From Fuerstiella sp. (GTDB lineage Bacteria; Planctomycetota; Planctomycetia; Planctomycetales; Planctomycetaceae): a stretch of 60,157 nt of DNA. This document shows positions 27,004-36,466 of this stretch, one piece after another. The stretch's first letter is position 1, and every line of letters begins with the position of its first letter. The notes beneath the pieces are model-generated. The model did no database searches, was not told the DNA's origin, and was given only the letters and a program-made list of their open reading frames with translations. The stretch lies in contig JALHMY010000057.1 of NCBI GenBank assembly GCA_022843805.1, positions 1 through 60,157 on the forward strand, given 5' to 3'. Made by a program: the position numbers and the translations under genes.

Positions 27004-30000
27004 CTAGGGCTGTTCTGGAAGTAGTTTTATTGCTGTGGCCCGAATGGTTTTGTCAGTGTGCTGACGCAGTTTGATGATCCGATCTTTTCCCAGTTGTGCG
27101 GCAGTCACGTGTCCCTGTTCGATCGCATTCAGCAGTCTTTGAGTTCGAGGTATCGTTCGCAGCATAGCATCGATTGCCATGGATTTGTTGTAATCGGAGT
27201 AGTGAGCAAAATTTTCCAGCAGAAGCCGACCGGATTCGGCCGCGGGCATATCCGACATTCCGCTGATGGCCCCCATTTGCAGCTCATCATTGATTCCTTT
27301 TGCAAGGTATCGTGAAATCTGAGCACCGCGTTCCTCCCATGATTCCATAGCAATCATTCGCAGGGCATCGTAGCGAGTGCCCGTACGCACTTTTTCGTTG
27401 TCAGTCATCGTGGAGGCCAGTGCGATCGATCGATCCCATCGGGCTGACAAAGGATTGTTGCCCGCGATCAGACGATCCAGTCGATCTCGAGGCCAAACTC
27501 CTGTCAGGCTTAATCCGTTAACGATTCCGCCGCCCACAACAACAGACTGCCAGTCGCGCAACGGTTCGCCGGTTGCAGGCAGCGAAACTTCCAGAATTGC
27601 CAGGATCTCATCTGACTGATTGCGTTTCCCTGCCGCAATTGCCACTCGCCAGATCCAGGGAATTCTTCGATATTCTTCCGTTTCATCCTGAGGCATATCG
27701 GCTGTCATCGCAGCAATGATTGCTGCAGAATGCTGAGGATTATCAGCAATGAGCTGTTCTCGCTGATCCTGGGCCCGTCCGTCGTCAAGGATCTGACGGG
27801 CGAGTTCCGCAGGGTCCGACGACGGGTTTGTTCCTGCCGCTGCCACAGCAAATTCAGGCATCTGACCGGCCGTCAGTAAAGTAATGGACCGCAGGTCCAG
27901 AAGTGCCGGACCTTTGAATCCATCGGCCGGGCGTACCGTCAGAATATTCTTCCCGGCCGTCAGTCGAATCGTACCTGCTTTCGCATAACGATACCGTGAC
28001 CAGCCTCCGGTTCCAGCCACTTTGTAACGTACGGGCTGTGCACCACCTTCAACGATCAGCGAATTGCCAGCCGATCCGTCGTCACACGAATAATCCAGCC
28101 ACACATCCAGCAGACCCTCCTTCCGGAGATTCAGAGCCCAGCTGACCCGATCATCAGCACCGTGCCAGTAACCAATATTCTTAAATGGAGAATCAGATTC
28201 AAAGGCAATGTCCGCTCCAAAAATGGAAGCGGTCGCTGCCAGGAGTGTAATCCGATCATTCTCATCAGACTGCACGACCTGGGGGCTGTTGCCGGGGAAT
28301 GATTTGGGAACCGGGCCTAAGGTTTGCAGGTAAGCAATCAGGCTGGCGAGTTCCTGCTTCGTGACGTCCTTTTCAATGCCTTCGGGCATCGCCGATTTTC
28401 CCGTCGCTCGAAGTTCTTCCAGCTGGTTTCTCAGCAGGACACTCTCCCGGCCTTCTGGTTCCTTCAGCGTGATGCTTGTCGCCGTCTCGCCAGCCAGCAG
28501 ACCGGTTACGGAACGGCCATCATCAGTTACTGCCACATATCCCTGATATCGTCCATCGACATCCCGATTTGGGTCAAGGATGGCGGTCAGCAGGAAACCG
28601 GTTGATCGACTTGTGAGCGCAGCCAGATCGGGGCCCACGATATATCCTCTGTCTTCCAGTCTGTGGCAGCTGGCACATCGTTTGGCAAACACGGCACGCC
28701 CCTGTGAGATATCGCCAGGCAGTGTGCTGACATCGCTCCAGCTGCTGACCAGTTGTTGCCGATCAGGGTTTCCTGAGGCAGCCAGCAGTCTGGCCGCACG
28801 ATCCCGAATCTCTTCGCTCTGATCTGAAAGCAGACGTCCGCGCTGAGCTGCATCAAGGTCGCTGCTCAGGATCTGACGTGATTCAATTGCATCCAGAACA
28901 GCACTGTACCACGTCCTTCGGCTCAGCACCGAGTTGATAATCTCGCCCCTTACTGCTGGAGTTGATGCTGCCAGTCGCTCCAGAAGAATGGCACCCCCCG
29001 CACCTTCAGCTCGTCGTAAAATGGCCTGCACGGCCGCCGACTGAATCTTCGCGGACGACTGAGGCGTAATCAAAGCGGCCAGCATAGAGGATGTGTTGTC
29101 GAGCGCCGTTCCGAACAGCACACGAGTGGCAGGACCTGATGACCGGCCCACCAGTGACATGGCTGAGAGTCGCTGATCTTCAGCCACACTACTATCCACT
29201 GCCTGCGTCAATGCAGCTTTTGCCAGATCCTGGGCCGCATTTTGTAGATCCGCACCGTTAAAATCCACGACTTCGGCACCTCTGCGGTCTACTCCATCCA
29301 GCAACCGGGCCACGGCAGAATATTGCCAGGCATACCAATGATCATCTCGCTGCAGCAACACCTGCAGGATTCGTCTGAGTGTATCGGCATCACTCATTCC
29401 GGCGGCACTCGCCAGAACCGGCTGAGCCAGTCGCTCACGATATTCGGGTTTGATTAACGCCGCTTCCACAACGGCCGGCAAATTCGAAGGATTCAGCGAG
29501 CTTAATGCGGCAGAAGTCAGGTACTTGTCGTTTGAAGTTGCCGCCAGTCGAACAAGAATTTCCGCTGCCGACGGGGATTTCGAATATCCCAGTGAGCAGG
29601 CAAGCTGTTGTCTGACTTCAAACGCTTCATCAGTCACCAGTCTTTCTGCGGCATCGCTGACGAGCCCGCCTTCTCCCAGCCATTTTTCAGAAAGGCGAAT
29701 CGCATGACGACGGACTTCAGAATGCGGATCCGCCAGAGCACGCACAACCGTCTGCTCATTCAGACAGCCCAGGCCATCCAGTGCACACAAAGCCGACAGA
29801 CGACCGGCTGCGGTCTGTCCTTCGGCAGCCACCTTCTGCAGAACACTGGCCGCATCTGTCGCGTTCTTCCAGACCAGCATCTGGTGAATCAGATCGCGGC
29901 GAGTACCATTTGGATGATCAATTGCTGCGGCAAGCTCCGTAACACTGAGCTTCTGCAGAGCCAGAGGTTCTCGCGATGATTTTGATTTTGGAAGCACTCG

Positions 30001-32574
30001 ATAAATTCGTCCCATGCCCTGCCCGGCAAACACATTCAAACCCTCGAGTGTCTCGTCAGGGATCCAGCGTGGATGTTCGATGACATAACGGTACATGTCC
30101 ACAATCCAGACGGCTCCATCCGGTCCTGTACGCATTTGTACGGGCCGAAACCACTGATCGGTTGATGTGAGAAACTCTGACTGTTGCTCATTGTCTGCCC
30201 TCCGCCCGCGAAAGATGGCTCCTTCGCGAGTCAGAATCTGTCGATAAACCAGCTGATTGACGGGTTCACAGGAGAATGAGTTTCCAGCGTATTCGGATCC
30301 CAGCCAGTCATCCCGATAAATGCCCGTGCCACATGCGGCAGTCGCGACACCAGGGGCACCCGAAAGTTTAAACAAAACCAGATCACTGGCTGGGAAAAGT
30401 CGCCCGGCCTCAGGGCCGGAAGGCACATAGACTGCCGTAGCGGGAGGTGCCACAAACGGGTTTCGTCGGGCATATTCATCGTAAACCGGATAATGTCGAA
30501 TCAGAGTGCCGTTATCGCATCCGAACCAGTTGCCCCAGTCGTCCCGAACTCTGCTTTGCTGAGTCTGTCCGGTCACCGGTTCAATGACTCCGGTGTCCGG
30601 ATGCATTCGAAAATCCCGCCCTGTGACACTGACGGTTACGCCTTTGTCATTGGTAATCATGCCACCAAACAGGCCACAGGATCCATAGAGCCAGTTATCC
30701 AGTCCCCACTGCAGACTGTTCACTCGCGCCTGTCCGTTGAGCGTGGCAAATCCGCTGAACAGGACTCGTCGAGTATCGGCTTTTCCGTCTCCGGTTGTAT
30801 CTTCTGCATACAGAATATCCGGTGCATCACAAATCAGCGCGCCGTTTTTCCAGACCTTCACATCAGTGGGATAACGCAGTCCTCCCAGAAACACTGTCGA
30901 TGCTTCATACTGGCCATCGCCGTTCGCATCGGTCAGAACTCGAATCTGTCCGGATGGCTCGAATTCTTCTTCAACTCCTCGAGCATAATCGATCATTTCA
31001 GCGACCCAAACCTGACCGTCCGGACCAAAGTCAATCGCGACGGGATCTGCGATCATCGGTTCGGCTGCCACCAGCTCAACTTTCAGTTCCGGATGAGTTC
31101 TGAAGGAGGCGAGCGATTCAGTCGGCGACTTTGCGCCCACACCATTCGTGCCCGCTGCTACTTTGAACTCCGGAAGAACCTGCTGCTGAACCTCATCCAC
31201 AATCAATTGTTCAAGACCTGCTTTCAGAGTCGTCGGCAATGCAAAGTACGGAATCTCCGCGCCTCCGCCATAACTCCCTTCCTTAACAAGCCTCTCCGAA
31301 GGGATGTACGCCCCGAAGTCATTGCTGTATCCATGCAGCCAGAGCTTTTCGGAAGTCAGTTCTTTTCTCAGGCGAATGGCATAGTCAACACACACTTCAC
31401 CACCCAGAAAGACCATGCACAGACTGTCGCCGAAACTCAGGGTTTGAATCGGATACTCCAGGGCTTCCGGAATCTTTTCACCGCGATCCATTCGAGCCAG
31501 CTGAGTCTTCGCATTGTAGCCGGCCGCATCAGGTTTCTGAGCCATTTCCTCATACGCTTCGCGTGTGGGAATCTCGTTGAACGGCAGGGCAATTCGGTTA
31601 TACGCTGCTGACAGGCGGCCACTAATCGGTCGAGTACCAGCCTGTGCCAGACGGGCGATCTCATCGGCGATCTGAAGGCCCTGCTGTTCGGCAATCTCAG
31701 TCTTTCCGCCGGTCACACCGGAGGATGGATTCTGATCTGATCCGCAGCCGATTGAAACCAGGCCGGTGCAGCCAGGAAAATGTCGCTCAATCGCCTCCTG
31801 AGCATACCCGGCCCAGTCTCCACTCATCAAATTGTGTGACAGCGTGACGCAATGGCAGGCGTAAGTTGTGTAAACAGCTTTGACTTTCCCGTCAGAGTTT
31901 TTCACAAACATCACGGGTAACGAATGATCCACAGGACCGCCTTTCGTTCTGCGATTCATGGCGAATCCGACATTGCCCACAGCCCATTCCAGGCTCGCTG
32001 GCTGACGGTCAGCAAGGGCTGCCAGAACCACCTGCTCCAGAGCATCTGTGAGCTCACTGGTATACTGATCAAGATGCGCCTGATGCTCAGGTGGAATTGG
32101 CTCCGCGAAAATGTTGTCTGCCGCACCATTAACTTTTGGCGCGCAATGAGTATGTGTAAAGGTCAGTATAAGTCGTTCACGCTTCAGCCCGGCTTTGAGA
32201 GCAACTCGCCGAGCCACTTCATCCACCATCGGCAGCCTGACCCCCAGGCTGTCGAGTGTTACGATGACGACGGGCTCGTTTCGTTCGGACTCGTTCACCG
32301 GTGCCACTTCGATGGCGAGTGCCTTTGCCCATAGTGGCTGTGAGACACCTTCCGATTCGGTCCTGCGACCGGCGAACCCGCTCAGTCGAACCGGATAAGC
32401 GGGCGTCACACTGACACGGGCAGCGCCGACCAGATATTTTTGTTCGGCTGCATGGACGCTGACGGACATGAGCACAAAGGCAAGCATCAGAGCCAGTGCT
32501 GATACGTGAGCGACCAGCTGGTTACAATCAACTGCTGGACGAATATTAGCCTGAAACATTCTGACCTTTTGCAT
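27004..32574 (-). CDS. Neutral ceramidase-like / PVC-type dehydrogenase / HEAT / cytochrome c chimera
   Basis: An exported protein of about 1,856 residues. GGAG 8 nt ahead of ATG 32574 and the signal peptide ending in SVSVHA support this start; ATG 32580 and a longer frame to 32643 are less likely. Order: a neutral/alkaline non-lysosomal ceramidase-type N-terminal domain (about 45-460; FTHTHCAPKVNG, YACHCVTLSHN, SIGCGSDQNP); a PVC-type membrane-bound dehydrogenase beta-propeller (about 480-890; VAIDFGPDGQVWVAEM, WGLDNWLYGSCGLFGG); HEAT-like repeats (about 920-1270); a heme c site CASCH (1301-1305) in a planctomycete cytochrome c domain with VTDDGRSVTGLLAGET; a carbohydrate-binding-like beta-sandwich (about 1440-1560); and a helical C-terminal region. 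Family knowledge suggests periplasmic oxidation or hydrolysis of complex carbohydrates or lipids; the substrate is unknown. Confidence 0.9.
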   Translation of the reverse strand: MQKVRMFQANIRPAVDCNQLVAHVSALALMLAFVLMSVSVHAAEQKYLVGAARVSVTPAYPVRLSGFAGRRTESEGVSQPLWAKALAIEVAPVNESERNEPVVIVTLDSLGVRLPMVDEVARRVALKAGLKRERLILTFTHTHCAPKVNGAADNIFAEPIPPEHQAHLDQYTSELTDALEQVVLAALADRQPASLEWAVGNVGFAMNRRTKGGPVDHSLPVMFVKNSDGKVKAVYTTYACHCVTLSHNLMSGDWAGYAQEAIERHFPGCTGLVSIGCGSDQNPSSGVTGGKTEIAEQQGLQIADEIARLAQAGTRPISGRLSAAYNRIALPFNEIPTREAYEEMAQKPDAAGYNAKTQLARMDRGEKIPEALEYPIQTLSFGDSLCMVFLGGEVCVDYAIRLRKELTSEKLWLHGYSNDFGAYIPSERLVKEGSYGGGAEIPYFALPTTLKAGLEQLIVDEVQQQVLPEFKVAAGTNGVGAKSPTESLASFRTHPELKVELVAAEPMIADPVAIDFGPDGQVWVAEMIDYARGVEEEFEPSGQIRVLTDANGDGQYEASTVFLGGLRYPTDVKVWKNGALICDAPDILYAEDTTGDGKADTRRVLFSGFATLNGQARVNSLQWGLDNWLYGSCGLFGGMITNDKGVTVSVTGRDFRMHPDTGVIEPVTGQTQQSRVRDDWGNWFGCDNGTLIRHYPVYDEYARRNPFVAPPATAVYVPSGPEAGRLFPASDLVLFKLSGAPGVATAACGTGIYRDDWLGSEYAGNSFSCEPVNQLVYRQILTREGAIFRGRRADNEQQSEFLTSTDQWFRPVQMRTGPDGAVWIVDMYRYVIEHPRWIPDETLEGLNVFAGQGMGRIYRVLPKSKSSREPLALQKLSVTELAAAIDHPNGTRRDLIHQMLVWKNATDAASVLQKVAAEGQTAAGRLSALCALDGLGCLNEQTVVRALADPHSEVRRHAIRLSEKWLGEGGLVSDAAERLVTDEAFEVRQQLACSLGYSKSPSAAEILVRLAATSNDKYLTSAALSSLNPSNLPAVVEAALIKPEYRERLAQPVLASAAGMSDADTLRRILQVLLQRDDHWYAWQYSAVARLLDGVDRRGAEVVDFNGADLQNAAQDLAKAALTQAVDSSVAEDQRLSAMSLVGRSSGPATRVLFGTALDNTSSMLAALITPQSSAKIQSAAVQAILRRAEGAGGAILLERLAASTPAVRGEIINSVLSRRTWYSAVLDAIESRQILSSDLDAAQRGRLLSDQSEEIRDRAARLLAASGNPDRQQLVSSWSDVSTLPGDISQGRAVFAKRCASCHRLEDRGYIVGPDLAALTSRSTGFLLTAILDPNRDVDGRYQGYVAVTDDGRSVTGLLAGETATSITLKEPEGRESVLLRNQLEELRATGKSAMPEGIEKDVTKQELASLIAYLQTLGPVPKSFPGNSPQVVQSDENDRITLLAATASIFGADIAFESDSPFKNIGYWHGADDRVSWALNLRKEGLLDVWLDYSCDDGSAGNSLIVEGGAQPVRYKVAGTGGWSRYRYAKAGTIRLTAGKNILTVRPADGFKGPALLDLRSITLLTAGQMPEFAVAAAGTNPSSDPAELARQILDDGRAQDQREQLIADNPQHSAAIIAAMTADMPQDETEEYRRIPWIWRVAIAAGKRNQSDEILAILEVSLPATGEPLRDWQSVVVGGGIVNGLSLTGVWPRDRLDRLIAGNNPLSARWDRSIALASTMTDNEKVRTGTRYDALRMIAMESWEERGAQISRYLAKGINDELQMGAISGMSDMPAAESGRLLLENFAHYSDYNKSMAIDAMLRTIPRTQRLLNAIEQGHVTAAQLGKDRIIKLRQHTDKTIRATAIKLLPEQP

Positions 32575-32755
32575 GGACATTTCTCCATTGCTCTCTGAAC
32601 CGATAATGGCGACGGATTTTCGAACCGGCCCTGAACAGACCATTTGACACCCGGCTTGCAGACGGAATCATACAAAGTGTTGCGGACTGTCGCAGGTGTA
32701 CTCGTCCAGGTGCGTAATCAGGACATTCCTGATTCATATTTCAGGCTGCCGGTTT

Positions 32756-34528
32756 TCAGAAGGGCCAGATCTGAGGGATCAGCAATGAACACAGGATCCA
32801 CAGCAGCAAATTCAGTGGCAGGCCGATTCTGACAAAATCGCTGAATCGATAACCGCCAGGACCAAACACCATCATGTGCGTCTGATACCCGACGGGCGAA
32901 GCAAACGCGAGCGATGACGCCAGGGCAACCGCCATAATGAATGGGCGATTGTCACAATGGCTCAGTTCCGCTGCCTTCAGGCAGAATGGGAAGGCCAGAG
33001 CAGCGGCGCCGTTGTTCGTAATCAGTTCGTTCAGAATCATCGTGACAAAATAAATGGCTGCCAGCGTGACGCCTGGTCCAAACGGCTGAGTGACATCAAC
33101 CAGCATCTGTGAAAGTATCGTGGCAGCGCCGGATTTATCGAGGGCTGTACCCAGTCCAAATGAAGCGCCAATGGCAACCAGCACGGGCCATTCGAGAGAC
33201 TGACGGGCGTCGGCAGATGTCATGCACCGAGTCAGAATCATCATGCCACCTGCCATGAAGGCGCCCAGCATCGCGGTGTCGCCTCCTCCAAAAAACATGG
33301 TGAGCAGCAGGCCGACAAAAATGGTGAGCGAAACCCACCATCGCTCATGCCGGGGAGTCTGAGACCCCGCCACATCGCTGACCAGATAAAAGTCAGGATT
33401 GTTGCGATGAGCCTGTACAAAATGCGGGCCGGTCTGAAGCAGCAGTGTATCGCCTGCTTCCAGCTTCACATCACCGATTTTGGTGGTCAGCCGCAATCCA
33501 TTGCGATGAATCGCGACAATCGCCGCGTTGTAATGAGATCGAAACTGTGATGCTCTTACAGTCTGGCCGATCAACGGTGAGGAGCGGCTTACGACAGCTT
33601 CACACAGTCGGCGACGTCGCTGCTCCTGAGCGGATTGATCAGTCGTTTCCGCCGCCGCTTCCAGCCCCGGAATCTTCTTAAGGTCCACGATCGTGCTGAC
33701 AATTCCCGTAAAAACCAGGCGGTCATCAAGTTCCAGGACAGTATCAGGGCTGACAGGCGTAATTACTGTTCCCCGTCGATCGATCTCTGTCAGAAACAAT
33801 CCGGGCAATTGTCTCAAACCAGCCGCTTCAATGCTCTGACCGATCAGCCGGCAGGCAGCAGTGACCACCATCTCCACCAGATACTCGCGTCGGGCATCTC
33901 CGAACTGCTCCATCAGTTCCTTCCGTTCGGGAAGCAGTTTTCTTCCAATGGTCGCGAGATACAAAACGCCGGCAACAGCACAGGGGACACCCACCCAGGC
34001 AATTTCAAAGAAATCCATTTCCCGTATTTCGTTTTTTCGCATCAGCCCATTCACCACAAGATTGGTGCTGGTGCCGATTCGCGAACAGCATCCCCCCAGA
34101 ATCGTCATGAAGGACAGTGGAATCAGCAGCCTCGACGGGGCGACCTGGTTCTTGCGACACCAGGAGAGAACGACCGGAATCAGCATCGCCACAATCGGAG
34201 TGTTATTGAGAAACGCGGATGCCGTGACTGTAAACACTGCCAGCATCAGCAGTGCTGCCAGTTCGGTCTTTGCAGGCCCGAGTACCCGAAAGCCGATCGC
34301 ATCCACAACTCCTGTCTCTCTTAATCCAGCGGTCACGACAAACAGTGCTGCCACCATCAGCAGCGAGCTGCTGATAAAGCCGCTGAATGCCTCCTCCGCC
34401 CTGATCACACCGATCAGCGACAGAAACACGATGGCCCCGACAAACACAAGATCAGCAGGCTTGTCCTTTGCCAGCGCAATCAGCACCAGCACCGTCACAC
34501 CGATCGTTATCCATGCGTCCCATGGCAT
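32756..34528 (-). CDS. SLC13/DASS-family permease with two RCK_C (TrkA-C) domains
   Basis: A 590-residue inner-membrane transporter. The two halves each carry the family's Asn-rich re-entrant motif (SAFLNNTPIVAMLIPV and LNELITNNGAAALAFPF), the sites that bind sodium and a carboxylate or sulfate substrate in characterised members. Between the halves are two cytoplasmic RCK_C modules (about 213-290 and 305-390). This layout is often annotated as a sulfate or citrate/dicarboxylate carrier; the substrate is not readable. ATG 34528 lies 2 bp after the stop of the lipoprotein gene, so translation is probably coupled. Confidence 0.9.
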   Translation of the reverse strand: MPWDAWITIGVTVLVLIALAKDKPADLVFVGAIVFLSLIGVIRAEEAFSGFISSSLLMVAALFVVTAGLRETGVVDAIGFRVLGPAKTELAALLMLAVFTVTASAFLNNTPIVAMLIPVVLSWCRKNQVAPSRLLIPLSFMTILGGCCSRIGTSTNLVVNGLMRKNEIREMDFFEIAWVGVPCAVAGVLYLATIGRKLLPERKELMEQFGDARREYLVEMVVTAACRLIGQSIEAAGLRQLPGLFLTEIDRRGTVITPVSPDTVLELDDRLVFTGIVSTIVDLKKIPGLEAAAETTDQSAQEQRRRRLCEAVVSRSSPLIGQTVRASQFRSHYNAAIVAIHRNGLRLTTKIGDVKLEAGDTLLLQTGPHFVQAHRNNPDFYLVSDVAGSQTPRHERWWVSLTIFVGLLLTMFFGGGDTAMLGAFMAGGMMILTRCMTSADARQSLEWPVLVAIGASFGLGTALDKSGAATILSQMLVDVTQPFGPGVTLAAIYFVTMILNELITNNGAAALAFPFCLKAAELSHCDNRPFIMAVALASSLAFASPVGYQTHMMVFGPGGYRFSDFVRIGLPLNLLLWILCSLLIPQIWPF

Positions 34529-34530
34529 TT

Positions 34531-35028
34531 TCAGGGGTCTTTCAGTTCCAGCAGAATCTCTGTGTTTCCGGATTCAGTGATTTCCACAATCAGACCGGAC
34601 GACCGGGCCTCGGCATACTTTTCAGGAATCAGGGATTTTGGTTTGATGTTTGAGGTGGGTATCGCGTCATGAGACGCTTCTGACCATGTTTGTGGAGGCT
34701 GAGATTCCAGCAGCATGACGGTGGCTGTGTATTTGCCGGGCACGGCACCCTCATCCGGTGGAAAAGCGGATAATACAAATTTTCCTTCCTCACTGGTAAT
34801 TCCCGTGGCAGCAATTCCCTTTTGCAGAACCGGTACCAGAACCACAGTGGCCCCGACGAGCGGTTTCCCGCGATAGAGGGCAATACCCGAAGCGGTGACC
34901 GTCTTCGGTCGTGATTGCTTAAACCTGTCGCTGACTTCCCCGCACCCGGTAACCATAAGTACCAAACTGCATACCGTATAAAGCATGGGCAGGGACCACC
35001 GGGTTGCTGATTTCACTCTGGTATTCAT
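34531..35028 (-). CDS. Lipoprotein with carboxypeptidase-regulatory-like fold
   Basis: A 165-residue lipoprotein: signal peptide with lipobox VLMVTGC, then a beta-sandwich of the type TASGIALYRGKPLVGATVVLVP ... GKFVLSAFPPDEGAVPGKYTATV. Small lipoproteins with this G-x-P-L-x-GA-x-V pattern frequently follow DUF1559 genes in planctomycetes; their function is not known. ATG 35028 is chosen because it gives the most compact signal peptide; a GTG at 35058 and an ATG at 34986 are alternatives. It lies 84 bp downstream of the DUF1559 gene and 2 bp before the SLC13 permease. Confidence 0.82.
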   Translation of the reverse strand: MNTRVKSATRWSLPMLYTVCSLVLMVTGCGEVSDRFKQSRPKTVTASGIALYRGKPLVGATVVLVPVLQKGIAATGITSEEGKFVLSAFPPDEGAVPGKYTATVMLLESQPPQTWSEASHDAIPTSNIKPKSLIPEKYAEARSSGLIVEITESGNTEILLELKDP

Positions 35029-35112
35029 ACCTTTGTAAACCGTTTTCCTGTTCTGCACGTCAGGCTGCCTGATAACGCCTGCAGCACTGGATTCAGCTGG
35101 TCGGCAGTATTT

Positions 35113-36222
35113 TCAGTATTCGGAGACAACCTCACCTGCGTTGCGGGTACCGAGGGCTCCCCAGACACCATAAGGGCTGGGGCCGATCACGATGGCTGGT
35201 GGAGGTGGAGAAGCCTGATTGCCTGCATCAATATTTTCACTGATAAATCGTACTGAGCCATCAGCCATTAAAACCTGAACTCCACCAACATGATGGCTGC
35301 TGGCATTAAAAAGGCCGCTCCACCAGTGATTGGCCATGGTACCAGTAAAGCAGCTGGCCGAATTCGGCGGCACCGCCGTTGAGAATGCTGAAAAATAAGC
35401 GGCTCCGTCACCCCAGCGATACCCTCGAATAGCATCCCCGTTAAAACCGCCGGCCGGATACTTCCGAATATGCCGATTGTACAACGCCGAGCAGGCCGCC
35501 GGGCTGGTGACCCACGTGGCCGATGATGCGTTGCCATGTCCATCCACGGAGACTGGTGCCGATGCCTCGGACATTGCAATTGTATTGCTGGTGCCATCCG
35601 TGCAGTCTCGCAGCTCATAACAGATCAGTGCACCAAACAGTCCACGTGTTGGAACAACTACGGGAACCGTCGCCGTCTGATTGTTGCCGTTTCCTGCAGG
35701 ACTGTCGCCAGCACAAAAAACATAGTTACGCTTGCCTCGCGTTCGACCAGAATTTCCAGGATCGGCGATCCCCGGATCGCTGGGACATGTCAGTCCGGGT
35801 ATTGTATTGATCCACGGCGCAGTGTTACTCCAGGGCGGCTGTTGTCCGATCATCGCGTTAATCTGACCGGACACCGCCGACTGCTCAAAATACGGCAGCA
35901 GCATGACCACGCCGCTCAAACGGGTCCGCAGCGAGGAAAAGCTCGAATTGACAGGAAGACCACTGCCACCTGCAAACGGAGGAAACCTGCCACACACGTC
36001 ATGATAGTTGTGCAGTGCCAGGCCAAACTGTTTGAGGTTATTTTTGCACTGCGTCCTTCGAGCCGCTTCGCGAGCCTGCTGGACCGCTGGCAGCAGCAAA
36101 GCGATCAGGATCGCAATAATGGCGATCACGACCAGCAGTTCAACCAGCGTAAAACCGTTCCTCGACCGAAGTCGCATGACGAGTGACCCTATGAGGCAGC
36201 GCGGTAATCCGACGACACTCAT
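35113..36222 (-). CDS. DUF1559 pseudopilin-like protein
   Basis: A 369-residue protein with a prepilin-type signal ([19 protein letters not shown]), the [24 protein letters not shown] segment, and the DUF1559 body ending with [17 protein letters not shown] perfect AGGAG 8 nt upstream selects ATG 36222, which gives a 23-residue leader, long for a prepilin; ATG 36177 would give a 7-residue leader but has only AGGG at a wide spacing. It heads an operon with the lipoprotein at 35028 and the SLC13 permease at 34528. It shares its N-terminal 50 residues almost exactly with the paralogue at 13967-15052, while the bodies differ. Confidence 0.92.
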   Translation of the reverse strand: MSVVGLPRCLIGSLVMRLRSRNGFTLVELLVVIAIIAILIALLLPAVQQAREAARRTQCKNNLKQFGLALHNYHDVCGRFPPFAGGSGLPVNSSFSSLRTRLSGVVMLLPYFEQSAVSGQINAMIGQQPPWSNTAPWINTIPGLTCPSDPGIADPGNSGRTRGKRNYVFCAGDSPAGNGNNQTATVPVVVPTRGLFGALICYELRDCTDGTSNTIAMSEASAPVSVDGHGNASSATWVTSPAACSALYNRHIRKYPAGGFNGDAIRGYRWGDGAAYFSAFSTAVPPNSASCFTGTMANHWWSGLFNASSHHVGGVQVLMADGSVRFISENIDAGNQASPPPPAIVIGPSPYGVWGALGTRNAGEVVSEY

Positions 36223-36230
36223 CGGAACAA

Positions 36231-36235
36231 CTCCT
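36231..36235 (-). promoter_or_regulatory. Shine-Dalgarno AGGAG deciding the DUF1559 start
   Basis: AGGAG on the minus strand, 8 nt before ATG 36222. It is one of the strongest ribosome-binding sites in the window and argues for the longer prepilin leader. Confidence 0.7.
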
Positions 36236-36389
36236 GCTGCGCGTCCCCAGCGCGCATCGGCCTTATCCTAACGGACGAACTGGTCATTAGCAAGCAGTGA
36301 CCACGCTCGCCAGCTGCCAGACACGGCCACGGAAGTTTGTCAGGGGTTCCAGGTGCTCTGTCAGGATAGTGAGTTAGGGTCGCAGGTAA

Positions 36390-36437
36390 TGGATCCTGCT
36401 AAAAATCCCCTGGCTGCAGGACCTTTAGCAAGGTCCA
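36390..36437 (-). other. Hairpin between a UAP1-like gene and the DUF1559 operon
   Basis: GGACCTT (36419-36425), loop TAGC, AAGGTCC (36430-36436) forms a 7-bp perfect stem about 30 bp after the stop of the nucleotidyltransferase gene. An alternative, longer imperfect pairing joins 36390-36403 with 36424-36437 (12 of 14). The two structures are mutually exclusive. There is no T-run, so it is at most a weak terminator. Confidence 0.4.
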
Positions 36438-36466
36438 CTACTCGAAATTCAAAGCTTGACAAAGCA

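Noticed and set aside
30493..31611. A 372-codon plus-strand open frame within the ceramidase chimera
   Set aside because: Antisense shadow of a gene with clear domains; low-complexity translation.
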